From: Rhizobium leguminosarum
GTDB lineage: Bacteria; Pseudomonadota; Alphaproteobacteria; Rhizobiales; Rhizobiaceae
Direction of reading: 5' to 3'
Assembly: GCF_017876795.1 (NCBI RefSeq)
Contig: NZ_JAGIOR010000005.1
Location: 62,001 to 126,000, forward strand
Length of the DNA stretch: 64,000 bases
A model generated the notes under the pieces. The model saw only the letters and a list, made by a program, of their open reading frames with translations, did not search any database and was not told where the DNA came from. Both the position numbers and the translations under genes were made by a program. Below, in pieces: positions 55,686 to 63,953 of the stretch; position 1 is the first letter of the stretch, and the number at the start of each line of letters is the position of its first letter.

Positions 55686-56174
55686 TCTTCGTGACATCTG
55701 GCATCTGGATGAGGTCGTGATTGCCATCGGCGGGCGAACACATTGGCTTTGGCGTGCCGTCGACCAAGATGTTATGTTCTCGACGAGTTCGTTCAAGCCC
55801 GTCGCGATACCCAAGCCGCCAGGCGATTGCTGATCCGGCTGCTGAAGAAACAAGGTCTCGCACCCAAGCGCATCATCACCGACAAACTGCGCTCATATTC
55901 TGCGGCCAAGCGCGACGTCATGCCAGCCGTCGAGCACCGATCCAACAAGGGATTGAACAATCGAGCGGAGAACTCGCATCTACCTTTGCGAAAACGAGAG
56001 CGACTGATGCAGGGCTTCCGATCGCTTGGAGGTCTGCAGCGGTTCATCAGCATATTCTCAACGCTGCGAAATCTCTTCGTCCCACCAAGCTCCAAAAACT
56101 CAGCGCTGGCCACCCATATCCACCGCCTCAAGGCCATGGCGGAATGCATAGCCGTGATTGGAATGCGGGCCTAA
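55686..56174 (+). pseudogene. IS6-family transposase, C-terminal part
   Basis: Reads WHLDEVVIAIGGRTHWLWRA (first Asp region), then after a frame change VLDEFVQARRDTQAARRLLI, LAPKRIITDKLRSYSAAKRD (second Asp), NNRAENSHLPLRKRERLMQG (Glu) and FRSLGGLQRFISIFSTLRNL to the stop at 56172. The N-terminal ~70 residues are absent; they are of the type seen at 20924 and 22242, so those fragments and this one may come from the same kind of element. Confidence 0.82.
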
Positions 56175-56192
56175 ATTAGGTCCCGCTGCTCA

Positions 56193-56590
56193 ATGCTGAC
56201 CTTTTCAATTAACGTGACAGCACCACCTGCGAAGCACCACAATGCGGCGACCTATGTCGACCGCGTAGACGACCATGTTCCCGCATGGCTCAAATACCTT
56301 GAAAACCAATCTTCAAGGCAGCCCAACCCCGCAGACCCCATGGCGACATACAGCTTCGAGTGGATGTGGCACGAACTTGGGGTCATCGAGCTCCGCCAAT
56401 AGTCGCTACCGTATATCCCTGTCCCGCCTCGGCATCCTGCTCTTCCGTTTCGTCGCCGGCGAAATTACATCCACCGGCGACACGGCCTATCTACATGCCT
56501 AGAATACCTCGGCCATTTCCCTCTACGAAACGCAGGGCTTCGCTCTTCGCTCGGAAATGAACATGCGCGTGGTCAAACGCCGTTCGTGAG
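56193..56590 (+). pseudogene. GNAT acetyltransferase remnant
   Basis: The C-terminal end reads GEITSTGDTAYLHA, a stop, and then NTSAISLYETQGFALRSEMN and MRVVKRRS, the acetyl-CoA-binding end of an FR47-like GNAT (xNxxAIxLYExLGFxxRSExxxxxxKR). Upstream (from 56193) only a short reading, DRVDDHVPAWLKYLENQSSR, is seen, with no clear N-terminal GNAT motif. It is broken by stops. Confidence 0.6.
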
Positions 56591-56603
56591 CGGTGCTCAC
56601 CAC

Positions 56604-59567
56604 CTATCGCGCCGTCGCCGGCAGCACCTCGAATTTCCAGAATTTTTCCGGGCTGAAATAGGTCCCGGCAAACGCGCGGATATCCTCGACGGTGACCTTG
56701 TCGTAGCCGCTGAGACTGTCGCGTATCCGCTCTAAACGACGCGCATCCGTCTGCGCGCCGCGCAGATATTCAATCCAATATTCGTTGCTCTGCTGCTGAT
56801 GCTTCAATGTCTCGATGATGGGTTCCCGGGCGCGCGCGAGCTCGTCTTCGGAGACGTCATGCGACCGCAGATCATTGGCGGTCTCGTCGACAAGGGCGTA
56901 AAAGCGCGCAACCTTTGCCGGGTCGGTCTCGACGTAGAAATATGCGTAGCCGTAGCCCGGGATTTCCCGTGAGAGGTTCGCGTCACCCTCCAGGACATAG
57001 CTTGCTCCTTCCGCAATACGAAACTGGTCGAACAGCCTGTTCTGGAAAATCTGGGTGGCGATATTGGCGGTGAAGGATCGCGGCAGATCGGAGAGCAAAT
57101 CGCCGATGGAAGCTCCTACCGCGGCGGCGGCGTTATCCGCCCTGCCGTTATGGGTCTGCAAGACGGGCTTCTCGGTCGTCGCCGGAAAGCGCACGTCGTC
57201 CCGATCGTTGCTCAAGGCCGCCTCCGGGCGCGGCGGTAAAGCGCCAAAGGTTTCAGCCGTCATCCGGATAGCGTCATCCACTGTTACGTCGCCGACGATG
57301 GTGATGTCGATCGGGCCGTTGGAAACCATAGGCCGGAACACCGCCTCGAAATCGTCCGGCTTGGCGGCGGACAACTCAGCGCGATCGGGGAAGGTCCAGC
57401 GCGGATCGCCGGAATGCACGAGACCTCCGAAATCGCGACTGACAACGCCGCCGGGGGTCGCCTGATACTGATCGAGGCCGCTCAAATAGGCCTGCTGCAC
57501 CCGCTTGAAGGCCTCGGGGCGATAGGCGGGATCGGCGGTGTATGCCGTCATCAATTGCAATTGCGTCGCAAGATCTTCAGTCCGTGTACGACCGTCGAAC
57601 CCGAAGGAACTGTCGCCGACCGAGAAGTTGATTCTGACGATGTTGGCCGTCAGCGCGTTCTCGATATCCTGGTAGTCCATGGCCTTCACGCCGGACTGCA
57701 CGACGGCCGGAGACGCCCAGATCAGGGCGGGACGGTCCTGCGGCAGGTCCAGCCGGCCGCGGCCGATATCTTCGCGCACCAGCACTTGGTTGGCGCGCAG
57801 CTTGGTCGGCTTGACCGTAAGGCGGACGCCATTGGAAAAGCGCACCATGGTCACGCCGAGATCGTCGACGGCGCGGCGTTCGACCACGGCGCCCGGCTCG
57901 CCGAAATGGGTGTAGGGCCAGGCGACGTCAGTTGCAGCGGATGGTGCCGAGACGGCAACCGCATTTGACGCATCGTAGACCTGCCGAACCGCGTCGGCTC
58001 CGCCCTCAGGTGATTGGGCCGTCTGCAGCACGACCTGCGGACCGTTGCCGGAGAAGGCATGCCGCAGCGCCTGATTGACCTCGGCTGCCGTGACGGCCTT
58101 CGTGATCGTCTCGAACAGCGAAAGGTCTTCGGCGGGCGACGTGAAGACCTGATTGTCATCGACGCTGCTGGCCAGCATGGAAGCGATGTCGGTGGTCGTG
58201 CGCGTCGCGGCTCCGGCGGCGGCAGCCTGGAGGAACGAGCGATATTCGAGGATTTCACGATCGAGTTCAGCCTGCGCAACGCCGAACTCCTCGATACGTC
58301 GCTGTTCCTGGTCGATGGCCGCGAGCGCCGCCTGCCATTTATCCGGCTCGGAATTCGCCGCGATCAGGACGACATGGGCGGAATTGAGGAGATCCTCGAA
58401 GCCGACGTCCGCACTGATGAAAGGGGCATCCGCCTTGCTGGCAATAGTGCTCACCCGACGTTTAAGCACCAACAGGCCGAGATCCTCGATAAGCTGCGTG
58501 CGGCGCTTGGCAAATGTGTCAGGCGCGGCATCATAAGGACGCGTCCAGGCGATCTGCACATTGGTCATGCCGCCGGGAACGACGAGGACGTCGGCGCTTT
58601 CGCCTTTCGTCTCCAATGTGCCGGGATCCGGTTTTGCAGGCGTCGGAACCGCGGCCTTCCAGTCGCCGAAGCGCTGCCGGATTTCAAGTTCCATGGCTGC
58701 GGGATCGATATCGCCCACCACCACCAGCGTTGCCCGATCAGGCCGGTAATTGGCCCGGTAATAATCACGGACGAGGTCTACCGGCGCATTGCTGATAATG
58801 TCGGTTTTGCCGATGGGCGCGCGCATGGTCGCGCGCTTGCCGGCGAGCCGCGAATTCATGATTTCGAGCCCTGCGCGATATTGCGGCGTGTCGCGCAACC
58901 GCTCCTCCGACAGGATGACGCCGCGTTCGCGATCGAAGGCGCTGGCATCGAGGGTCAGCTCGCTCGCCGTCTCGCGCATCAGCTTCAGGCCCGTCGAGAC
59001 CGTGTCAGCATCGACCTCGGGCAAATCGAGCATATAGACGGTCTCATCATAACCGGTATAGGCGTTGGTATCAGGCCCAAAGGCCAAGCCCTTGCGCTGC
59101 AGGATGCGGATCATCTCCCCTTCGGGGACATGCGTCGAACCCTTGAAGGCCATGTGCTCTAGAAAATGCGCCAGGCCCTGCTGGTCGTCGTGTTCGTCGA
59201 GCGAACCGGAGCCGATGCGAAAGCGGATCGCGGCCTGCCCGGGCGGCGTGGCATTGCGCATGATCGCAAACCGCATGCCGTTGGCAAGCGTGCCGAAATG
59301 GACGTTGGAGTCGGCCTGGATGTCGCTTTGCGTCTGTGGCCAGGACGTCGACGAGGTGTCCGCATAGGCCGACGACGCGAAGCTTGCGACAAGAGCGACC
59401 GTCGCGAGAAACCAGGTGGGACCACTGCGCCTTAACGAAGTGCTGTCGGGAAAACGTTCCACCTCATCGTGATCAAGGACATCGCCCACTGCCGGCCTCG
59501 GCAGTTCGCAAAGTCGGATGAACGTGACTAGCAGTCTGCGCCGCTTGTTTAGAATGTTAAGTACCAT
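56604..59567 (-). CDS. M16-family zinc metallopeptidase, periplasmic/membrane-anchored
   Basis: 987 residues from ATG 59567 (MVLNILNKRRRLLVTFIRLC) with GAGGGACAC before it; the longer frame enters the IS5. A late hydrophobic segment (SGPTWFLATVALVASFASSA, then YAD) is a signal or anchor. M16 domain: zinc motif HFLEHMAFKG (HxxEH, about residue 130) with the distal Glu in FDRERGVILSEERL. A second, inactive M16-like half (residues ~500-980) ends in SPEKFWKFEVLPATAR. This is the two-domain pitrilysin/YmxG-like layout. An M16 peptidase, HrrP, controls nodulation in Sinorhizobium by degrading host NCR peptides; this gene is of that broad family and lies between symbiosis genes. Substrate here is unknown. 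Confidence 0.88.
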   Translation of the reverse strand: MVLNILNKRRRLLVTFIRLCELPRPAVGDVLDHDEVERFPDSTSLRRSGPTWFLATVALVASFASSAYADTSSTSWPQTQSDIQADSNVHFGTLANGMRFAIMRNATPPGQAAIRFRIGSGSLDEHDDQQGLAHFLEHMAFKGSTHVPEGEMIRILQRKGLAFGPDTNAYTGYDETVYMLDLPEVDADTVSTGLKLMRETASELTLDASAFDRERGVILSEERLRDTPQYRAGLEIMNSRLAGKRATMRAPIGKTDIISNAPVDLVRDYYRANYRPDRATLVVVGDIDPAAMELEIRQRFGDWKAAVPTPAKPDPGTLETKGESADVLVVPGGMTNVQIAWTRPYDAAPDTFAKRRTQLIEDLGLLVLKRRVSTIASKADAPFISADVGFEDLLNSAHVVLIAANSEPDKWQAALAAIDQEQRRIEEFGVAQAELDREILEYRSFLQAAAAGAATRTTTDIASMLASSVDDNQVFTSPAEDLSLFETITKAVTAAEVNQALRHAFSGNGPQVVLQTAQSPEGGADAVRQVYDASNAVAVSAPSAATDVAWPYTHFGEPGAVVERRAVDDLGVTMVRFSNGVRLTVKPTKLRANQVLVREDIGRGRLDLPQDRPALIWASPAVVQSGVKAMDYQDIENALTANIVRINFSVGDSSFGFDGRTRTEDLATQLQLMTAYTADPAYRPEAFKRVQQAYLSGLDQYQATPGGVVSRDFGGLVHSGDPRWTFPDRAELSAAKPDDFEAVFRPMVSNGPIDITIVGDVTVDDAIRMTAETFGALPPRPEAALSNDRDDVRFPATTEKPVLQTHNGRADNAAAAVGASIGDLLSDLPRSFTANIATQIFQNRLFDQFRIAEGASYVLEGDANLSREIPGYGYAYFYVETDPAKVARFYALVDETANDLRSHDVSEDELARAREPIIETLKHQQQSNEYWIEYLRGAQTDARRLERIRDSLSGYDKVTVEDIRAFAGTYFSPEKFWKFEVLPATAR

Positions 59568-59609
59568 CCTGTGTCCCTCTCGTTGGTTGAACCATTCGGT
59601 CAGCAAGGA

Positions 59610-60721
59610 GCGTTGGTGCGTGGATAGTTTGTCAAGGGTTCCGGGATAGGCAGGCAGGATCGAAATCAGCATGATCCGGGTGCCATGCCGTACAAACACA
59701 ACGCAGATCGTCGTCACCATATCGGAAAGATGAAATTCAGGGTGACGAATTGGCGGGAATACGAAGCAGGTCTGCGTCAGCGTGGTAGCCTGACATTATG
59801 GGTAACGCCGGAGGCGCTAATCGGGTGGCGCGCTCCCCGACGCAAGACCCGGGGCGGCCAAGCCCGGTATTCCGATCTCGCAATCGAAACGGCCCTGACG
59901 CTGGGTTGCGTTTTCGGAATGCGGCTGCGCCAGACCGAGGGATTGCTACACTCGCTGCTGGATCTCATGGGGCTGAAAGTCCCTGTTCCGGATCATACGA
60001 CGCTGAGCCGCAGGGCGCAGAAGTGGGAGCCATCAGCCCGACGAAACCGGCCGCTGCCGAACGGCCCGCTGCATGTGCTTGTCGACAGCACGGGATTGAA
60101 AGTGTACGGCGCCGGACAATGGCTGGAGGAGAAGCATGGTGTGAAGTCGCGACGGAACTGGCGCAAGCTTCACCTGGCAGTGGATGCCGACAGTGGCGAA
60201 ATCATTGCTCATAGGCTGACAGACCAGAACACGGATGATCCTTCCCAGGTGGCGCCATTGCTCGATCAGGTCGACGGCGAGATCGACCAGTTCACAGCCG
60301 ACGGGGCCTATGACGGCAAACCAACCTATCAGGCGATCCTGCAGCATAGCTGCACCGCGACCATCGTCATTCCACCTCGTGTCACGGCAGTGGCATGCTG
60401 TGATACCGGACCGCCTGGTCAGCGGGAGAAGCACATTGCCGCGATCGCAAGCGACGGTCGGCTGAAATGGCAGGCTGTTACCGGCTATGGTAAACGGGCT
60501 CTGATCGAAACCGCCATCGGGCGGTACAAGGCACAGATCGGACGACGCTTGCGGGCTCGCTCTTTCGCCGCTCAGCAGACCGAAGCGGCCATCGGTTGCA
60601 TCGCTCTCAACCGCATGCTGGCGGGTGGACGCCCGGAGTCTCTCCGGCATCAAGTCAGGCAGGCATAACCGACAACATCAAAGAGCAAAATGCGTTCGAT
60701 TTCATATCCGCGCACCAACGC
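59610..60721 (+). mobile_element. IS5-family element, copy 3 (1112 bp), interrupting fixI
   Basis: Same ends and sequence as copies 1 and 2. The right end cuts fixI after ten codons; the left end lies 40 bp upstream of the M16 peptidase start. No fixI sequence is found left of the element and no target duplication is visible, so fixI and probably fixS were removed by an IS-linked rearrangement. Confidence 0.92.
59685..60668 (+). CDS. IS5-family transposase, copy 3
   Basis: 327 residues, identical in translation to copies 1 and 2, with the same DDE segments (LVDSTGLKVYG, FTADGAYDG, LIETAIGRYKAQIG). It is oriented against the fix operon. Transcription out of its left side would oppose, not drive, the M16 peptidase gene. 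Confidence 0.93.
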   Translation: MPYKHNADRRHHIGKMKFRVTNWREYEAGLRQRGSLTLWVTPEALIGWRAPRRKTRGGQARYSDLAIETALTLGCVFGMRLRQTEGLLHSLLDLMGLKVPVPDHTTLSRRAQKWEPSARRNRPLPNGPLHVLVDSTGLKVYGAGQWLEEKHGVKSRRNWRKLHLAVDADSGEIIAHRLTDQNTDDPSQVAPLLDQVDGEIDQFTADGAYDGKPTYQAILQHSCTATIVIPPRVTAVACCDTGPPGQREKHIAAIASDGRLKWQAVTGYGKRALIETAIGRYKAQIGRRLRARSFAAQQTEAAIGCIALNRMLAGGRPESLRHQVRQA

Positions 60722-60751
60722 GCTTTCCGTGTCCATGGAGCAGCAGGTCAT
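60722..60751 (-). pseudogene. fixI: fixI (ccoI) start, cut by IS5
   Basis: ATG at 60751 overlaps the fixH stop in an ATGA junction, as in fixGHIS operons. The reading MTCCSMDTES matches the Cys-containing opening of FixI copper-transporting P-type ATPases, and then the IS5 inverted repeat begins. The remaining ~750 codons are absent from this locus. Confidence 0.75.
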
Positions 60752-61230
60752 TGGCCGAACTCCGCGGTATCGAAGCGCTTGGCCTCGTGCATGACGACCA
60801 CGCCGTTCCGTCTCGATATGGCTTCGACGATCCAGTCGCCATCCGCGACTTCATGATCGGCTTCGAACCTCCCCTCGCCCGTCTTGCGGAGCGCCAGGCT
60901 GAAATCCTCGTGATCGCCGACGGGCCGTTTGAAGTTCAGCGTGACATCGTCGATGATCGCAGGCGCACCCCCGTGTTCGTGGATGTCGTAGCGAATCTCG
61001 CTGCCCTTGAGGGAGATAGCGCCTTCGATGCCGGAGGCGGCCATCGCCTTCATCGCTGCCGCCTTGCCGTTGAATTTCTGGCTGGCCACATAGGTATTTT
61101 CCACGACCAGGCCGCTCCAGCCGGACGAGGCGTAGACGGCCATGGTGACGTTGACGGCGATCACCACGGCGAAGAATGCCGAGGTCGCAAGCAGCATGTG
61201 CCAGCCGGTAAAACCTCTGGAGGCCTTCAT
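60748..61230 (-). CDS. fixH: FixH, cbb3 oxidase assembly protein
   Basis: 160 residues. One N-terminal transmembrane helix (HMLLATSAFFAVVIAVNVTM, about 10-30), then a periplasmic domain typical of FixH (VVENTYVASQKFNGKAAAMK, the G-V/I-ENxYVAxQxFN signature, and DGDWIVEAISRRNGVVVMHE near the end). The start overlaps the fixG stop (ATGA). FixH works with FixG, FixI and FixS in maturation of the cbb3-type oxidase. It is complete, but its partner fixI is destroyed by IS5. Confidence 0.92.
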   Translation of the reverse strand: MKASRGFTGWHMLLATSAFFAVVIAVNVTMAVYASSGWSGLVVENTYVASQKFNGKAAAMKAMAASGIEGAISLKGSEIRYDIHEHGGAPAIIDDVTLNFKRPVGDHEDFSLALRKTGEGRFEADHEVADGDWIVEAISRRNGVVVMHEAKRFDTAEFGQ

Positions 61231-62723
61231 TTCACGTCTCCCGGTGCATTGAACGCCGCGCGATAGGTCGCGCGGTCGGCGAGGTCGGTATCCTCGATGA
61301 CGAAAAGGAATTCATTGATGGCGGCTCCGTCGGGCTTGCGTGTGACGAAGACCTTGAGCGTCGTGGCCGCGTCGGGTTCGGCATGGACGGTAAAGCTGCG
61401 GCCATCCTGCCGGCCGAACTCGGGAATGCGCATCGTGCCTCCCTCCAGCCCGACCAGGGTGATGGTGACGTCCCGCGGCTTCGGCACCATGTTGAGGATG
61501 CGAAGCGTGTAGCCGTTGCGGATGGAACCGTCGCTTTCCAGAACATATTGAGGGTTGCGGTCGTGGACGACGTTGAGCTCGAGCCGTTCGCGGAAGGCCA
61601 GATGGGCGACCATGGCGATGCCGATCGATGCCCAGACGACGGCATAGAAGACGATCCTCGGACGGAAGATGATGCGCCAGTTGGAATGCCGGACCGCCGG
61701 AATGAAGCTGCCGTCGTCGTTGCGCACATTGAAGGGGCGGATGGCTGTTTGCCCTCCGTTCGTCGCAAGCGACATGTTGCTCGAATATTCGCTGAGCGTC
61801 GCATAGGCGATAAGGCCGCGCGGTTTTCCGAGCTTGTCCATGACGCCGTCACAGGCGTCGATGCAGAGCGCGCAGGTGATGCACTCCATCTGCTGGCCGT
61901 CGCGAATGTCGATCCCCATCGGGCAGACCGCGACGCAGGCATTGCAATCGACACAATCGCCGACCGGCAGGCCCTGGGCCTGGGCCTTCTTTGCGTGGCG
62001 CGACCGCTGCTCGCCCCGCCAGTCATTGTAAGTGACCACCAGCGAATTTTCGTCGAGCATGGCGCCCTGGATGCGCGGCCATGGACACATATAGGTGCAC
62101 ACCTGCTCGCGCATCAGGCCGCCGAGCACATAGGTCGTGGCGGTCAGGATGGCGATCGTGGCATAGGCGGCGGCGGGAGCGCTGCCGGTAAACAGCGACG
62201 CTGCCAGGCTCGGCGCGTCGGCAAAATAGAAGATCCACGCTCCGCCGGTGGCAACGCCGATCAGCAGCCAGATCGCATGCTTGGTCACCCGCTTCCTAAT
62301 CTTGTCGAAGGTGAAGGGACCGGCGTCGAGTTTCATCCGCGCATTGCGGTCGCCTTCGATGGCGCGTTCGACGACGAGAAAAAGGCCGAACCCCGCCATG
62401 ACCAGCAGGCCCGCAACATAATAAAATTCCTGCGGCCAGATCTCGATGAAGAAAAAGAAAAAACGCCGGGAGGAGAGGTCGACGAGGATTGCCTGGTCGG
62501 GCGCGTAGGGGCCGCGATCCCAACGGATCCACGGCGCGAGGTAGTAGATGCCGAGCGTGATCAGCATCACGATCCATTTGAACCGGCGGAACCGCCCCTC
62601 GGCGCGCTTCGGAAAAATCTTCTTGCGCGGTGCATAGAGAGGCTGGCGGTTGCGCCGGGCATTGACCGGCTCGACGCTGACGCGCTCAATGTCATTTGGG
62701 TCGGGGGCGGTATAGAGATTCAT
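61227..62723 (-). CDS. fixG: FixG (CcoG), cupric reductase for cbb3 oxidase assembly
   Basis: 498 residues. N-terminal cytosolic part, then transmembrane helices (FKWIVMLITLGIYYLAPWIR; FYYVAGLLVMAGFGLFLVVE; ATKHAIWLLIGVATGGAWIF-like; AAYATIAILTATTYVLGG), CTYMCPWPRIQ, and a 4Fe-4S ferredoxin domain CVDCNACVAVCPMGIDIRDG plus CITCALCIDACDGVMDKLGK. A further helix and a C-terminal Ig-like periplasmic domain (FixG_C: PKPRDVTITLVGLEGGTMRI) follow. It reduces copper for the cbb3 oxidase. A FixK/FNR box lies ~54 bp upstream. Full length. Confidence 0.96.
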   Translation of the reverse strand: MNLYTAPDPNDIERVSVEPVNARRNRQPLYAPRKKIFPKRAEGRFRRFKWIVMLITLGIYYLAPWIRWDRGPYAPDQAILVDLSSRRFFFFFIEIWPQEFYYVAGLLVMAGFGLFLVVERAIEGDRNARMKLDAGPFTFDKIRKRVTKHAIWLLIGVATGGAWIFYFADAPSLAASLFTGSAPAAAYATIAILTATTYVLGGLMREQVCTYMCPWPRIQGAMLDENSLVVTYNDWRGEQRSRHAKKAQAQGLPVGDCVDCNACVAVCPMGIDIRDGQQMECITCALCIDACDGVMDKLGKPRGLIAYATLSEYSSNMSLATNGGQTAIRPFNVRNDDGSFIPAVRHSNWRIIFRPRIVFYAVVWASIGIAMVAHLAFRERLELNVVHDRNPQYVLESDGSIRNGYTLRILNMVPKPRDVTITLVGLEGGTMRIPEFGRQDGRSFTVHAEPDAATTLKVFVTRKPDGAAINEFLFVIEDTDLADRATYRAAFNAPGDVK

Positions 62724-62776
62724 GGGACCTGTCCGGTTTTCACCCGCTCTTGTCCCATCCGCGGCGCATCCGTTCC

Positions 62777-62790
62777 TTGATGCAGATCAA
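62777..62790. promoter_or_regulatory. FNR/FixK box upstream of fixG
   Basis: TTGATGCAGATCAA is a perfect anaerobox half-site pair (TTGAT-N4-ATCAA), 54 bp before the fixG ATG. By established knowledge such boxes are bound by FixK/FnrN and give microaerobic induction. It shows that fixGH(I) has its own promoter separate from fixNOQP. Confidence 0.92.
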
Positions 62791-62808
62791 GAATGACCTT
62801 TTCGGAAG

Positions 62809-62840
62809 CGAAAAGCCACGCCCGGGGTAAGGGCGTGGCC
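62809..62840 (-). terminator. Rho-independent terminator after fixNOQP and small ORF
   Basis: In complement GCCACGCCC, loop TTACCCC, GGGCGTGGC, then TTTTCGCTTCC: a perfect 9-bp GC stem followed by T4. It lies 50-80 bp after the small ORF's end and before the fixG FixK box, separating the fixNOQP and fixGHI units. Confidence 0.8.
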
Positions 62841-62892
62841 GGAGGACAGCGGGGGAGAAACACCGCTGGGACGTCCTCGACAGGCGCCGAGA

Positions 62893-63078
62893 CTATCGGC
62901 TCGTCTGCTTGTGATCTTTGAGGCTGGTCAAACTCACGATCGAATTGCCGATCTTTGCCGGGTCGTCCTGCTCCGAAGATGCAGGCATCGGCTGGGCGCG
63001 CGCCGAGACACGCGATCGGATAACAGCACGCGGCGTGCCGTAGAGACCGAGGATCGGATTGCGGTCGTGGGCTGTCAT
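62893..63078 (-). CDS. Small ORF between fixP and fixG
   Basis: 61 residues (MTAHDRNPILGLYGTPRAVI ... VSLTSLKDHKQTSR), with a strong ribosome site TAAGGAGAAAGCC whose first bases are the fixP stop codon. No membrane helix or cysteine. It starts 10 bp after fixP and before the terminator at 62809, so it is in the fixNOQP transcript. I do not recognise a family. The ribosome site and spacing argue that it is translated. Confidence 0.6.
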   Translation of the reverse strand: MTAHDRNPILGLYGTPRAVIRSRVSARAQPMPASSEQDDPAKIGNSIVSLTSLKDHKQTSR

Positions 63079-63088
63079 GGCTTTCTCC

Positions 63089-63952
63089 TTACGTGCCGCC
63101 GCCCAACGAATGGACGAAGATGGTCAGCTCCTTGACTGTCGTATCGCCGAGACGACCCGCCCAAGCCGGCATGACGCCATGCTTGGGAGAGGCGACCTGG
63201 CGAACGATGGCGTCTTCGCCGCGCGCCTTGAGCCAGATCGCATCGGCGAGATCCGGCGCGCCCATTTCGGCTTTGCCCTTGGCGTCCTCGCCGTGACACG
63301 CGGCGCAATTGTCGAGGAAGACCTGCTTTCCCGCCTCTGCGAGAGCGGGGTCCGAGGGCGTATTGGTCAGGCCCCAGACATAGGCGGCGACCTGCTTCAT
63401 CTGGATGGGTTGCAGCACGTCGGTAAAGGGCGGCATCTCGGAAGCATGGGTCTCCGTATCGCCGTCAAAACGAATCCCGTGAGCGATCGTGGTCTGAATG
63501 GCATCGAGGTCCCCGCCCCACAGCCAGTCATCGTCGTTGAGATTCGGGAACCCTGGGCCGCCACTCGCGCCCGAGCCGTGACAGGTCGCGCAGTTGACCT
63601 TGAATGCGGACGCGCCGCCGGCAATGGCGAATTCACGCAAAGCCGGATCCGCGTCGATTTCCTGCACGGTTTTGGCAGCGATCAGATCTTGGAACTTCGT
63701 CTGGGATGCCTTGGCGAGATCGAGGTCCTGCTGCAGCTCGGCGCGCGTCGAGTAGCCGAAGTAGCCTTTCGTGGCGGATGTGATCATCGGGATGGCCGGA
63801 TAGGCGATGGCATAGCCGATCGCCCACAGGATCGTGACGTAGAACGTCCAGACCCACCAGCGCGGCATCGGATTGTTGAGTTCGCGGATGCCGTCCCATT
63901 CATGTCCTGTCGTTTCGACGCCGCTCAATTCATCGATATGGTTTTCCGACAT
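63089..63952 (-). CDS. fixP: FixP (CcoP), diheme cytochrome c subunit of cbb3 oxidase
   Basis: 287 residues. N-terminal transmembrane helix (PRWWVWTFYVTILWAIGYAI, about 30-50, after the conserved ELNNPMPRWW), followed by two cytochrome c domains with heme motifs FKVNCATCHGSGASGGP and FLDNCAACHGEDAKGKA, and axial Met candidates in ASEMPPFTDVLQP and VMPAWAGRLGD. It passes electrons to the catalytic FixN subunit in low-oxygen respiration. Start is 63952, directly after fixQ. Intact. Confidence 0.97.
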   Translation of the reverse strand: MSENHIDELSGVETTGHEWDGIRELNNPMPRWWVWTFYVTILWAIGYAIAYPAIPMITSATKGYFGYSTRAELQQDLDLAKASQTKFQDLIAAKTVQEIDADPALREFAIAGGASAFKVNCATCHGSGASGGPGFPNLNDDDWLWGGDLDAIQTTIAHGIRFDGDTETHASEMPPFTDVLQPIQMKQVAAYVWGLTNTPSDPALAEAGKQVFLDNCAACHGEDAKGKAEMGAPDLADAIWLKARGEDAIVRQVASPKHGVMPAWAGRLGDTTVKELTIFVHSLGGGT

Positions 63953-63953
63953 C

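Noticed and set aside
58014..59162. 382-residue plus-strand reading inside the M16 peptidase
   Set aside because: It is antisense to a gene with a clear zinc motif and normal length; typical of high-GC coding DNA.
61383..62780. 465-residue plus-strand reading opposite fixG
   Set aside because: Antisense to a fully recognised FixG; no family features.
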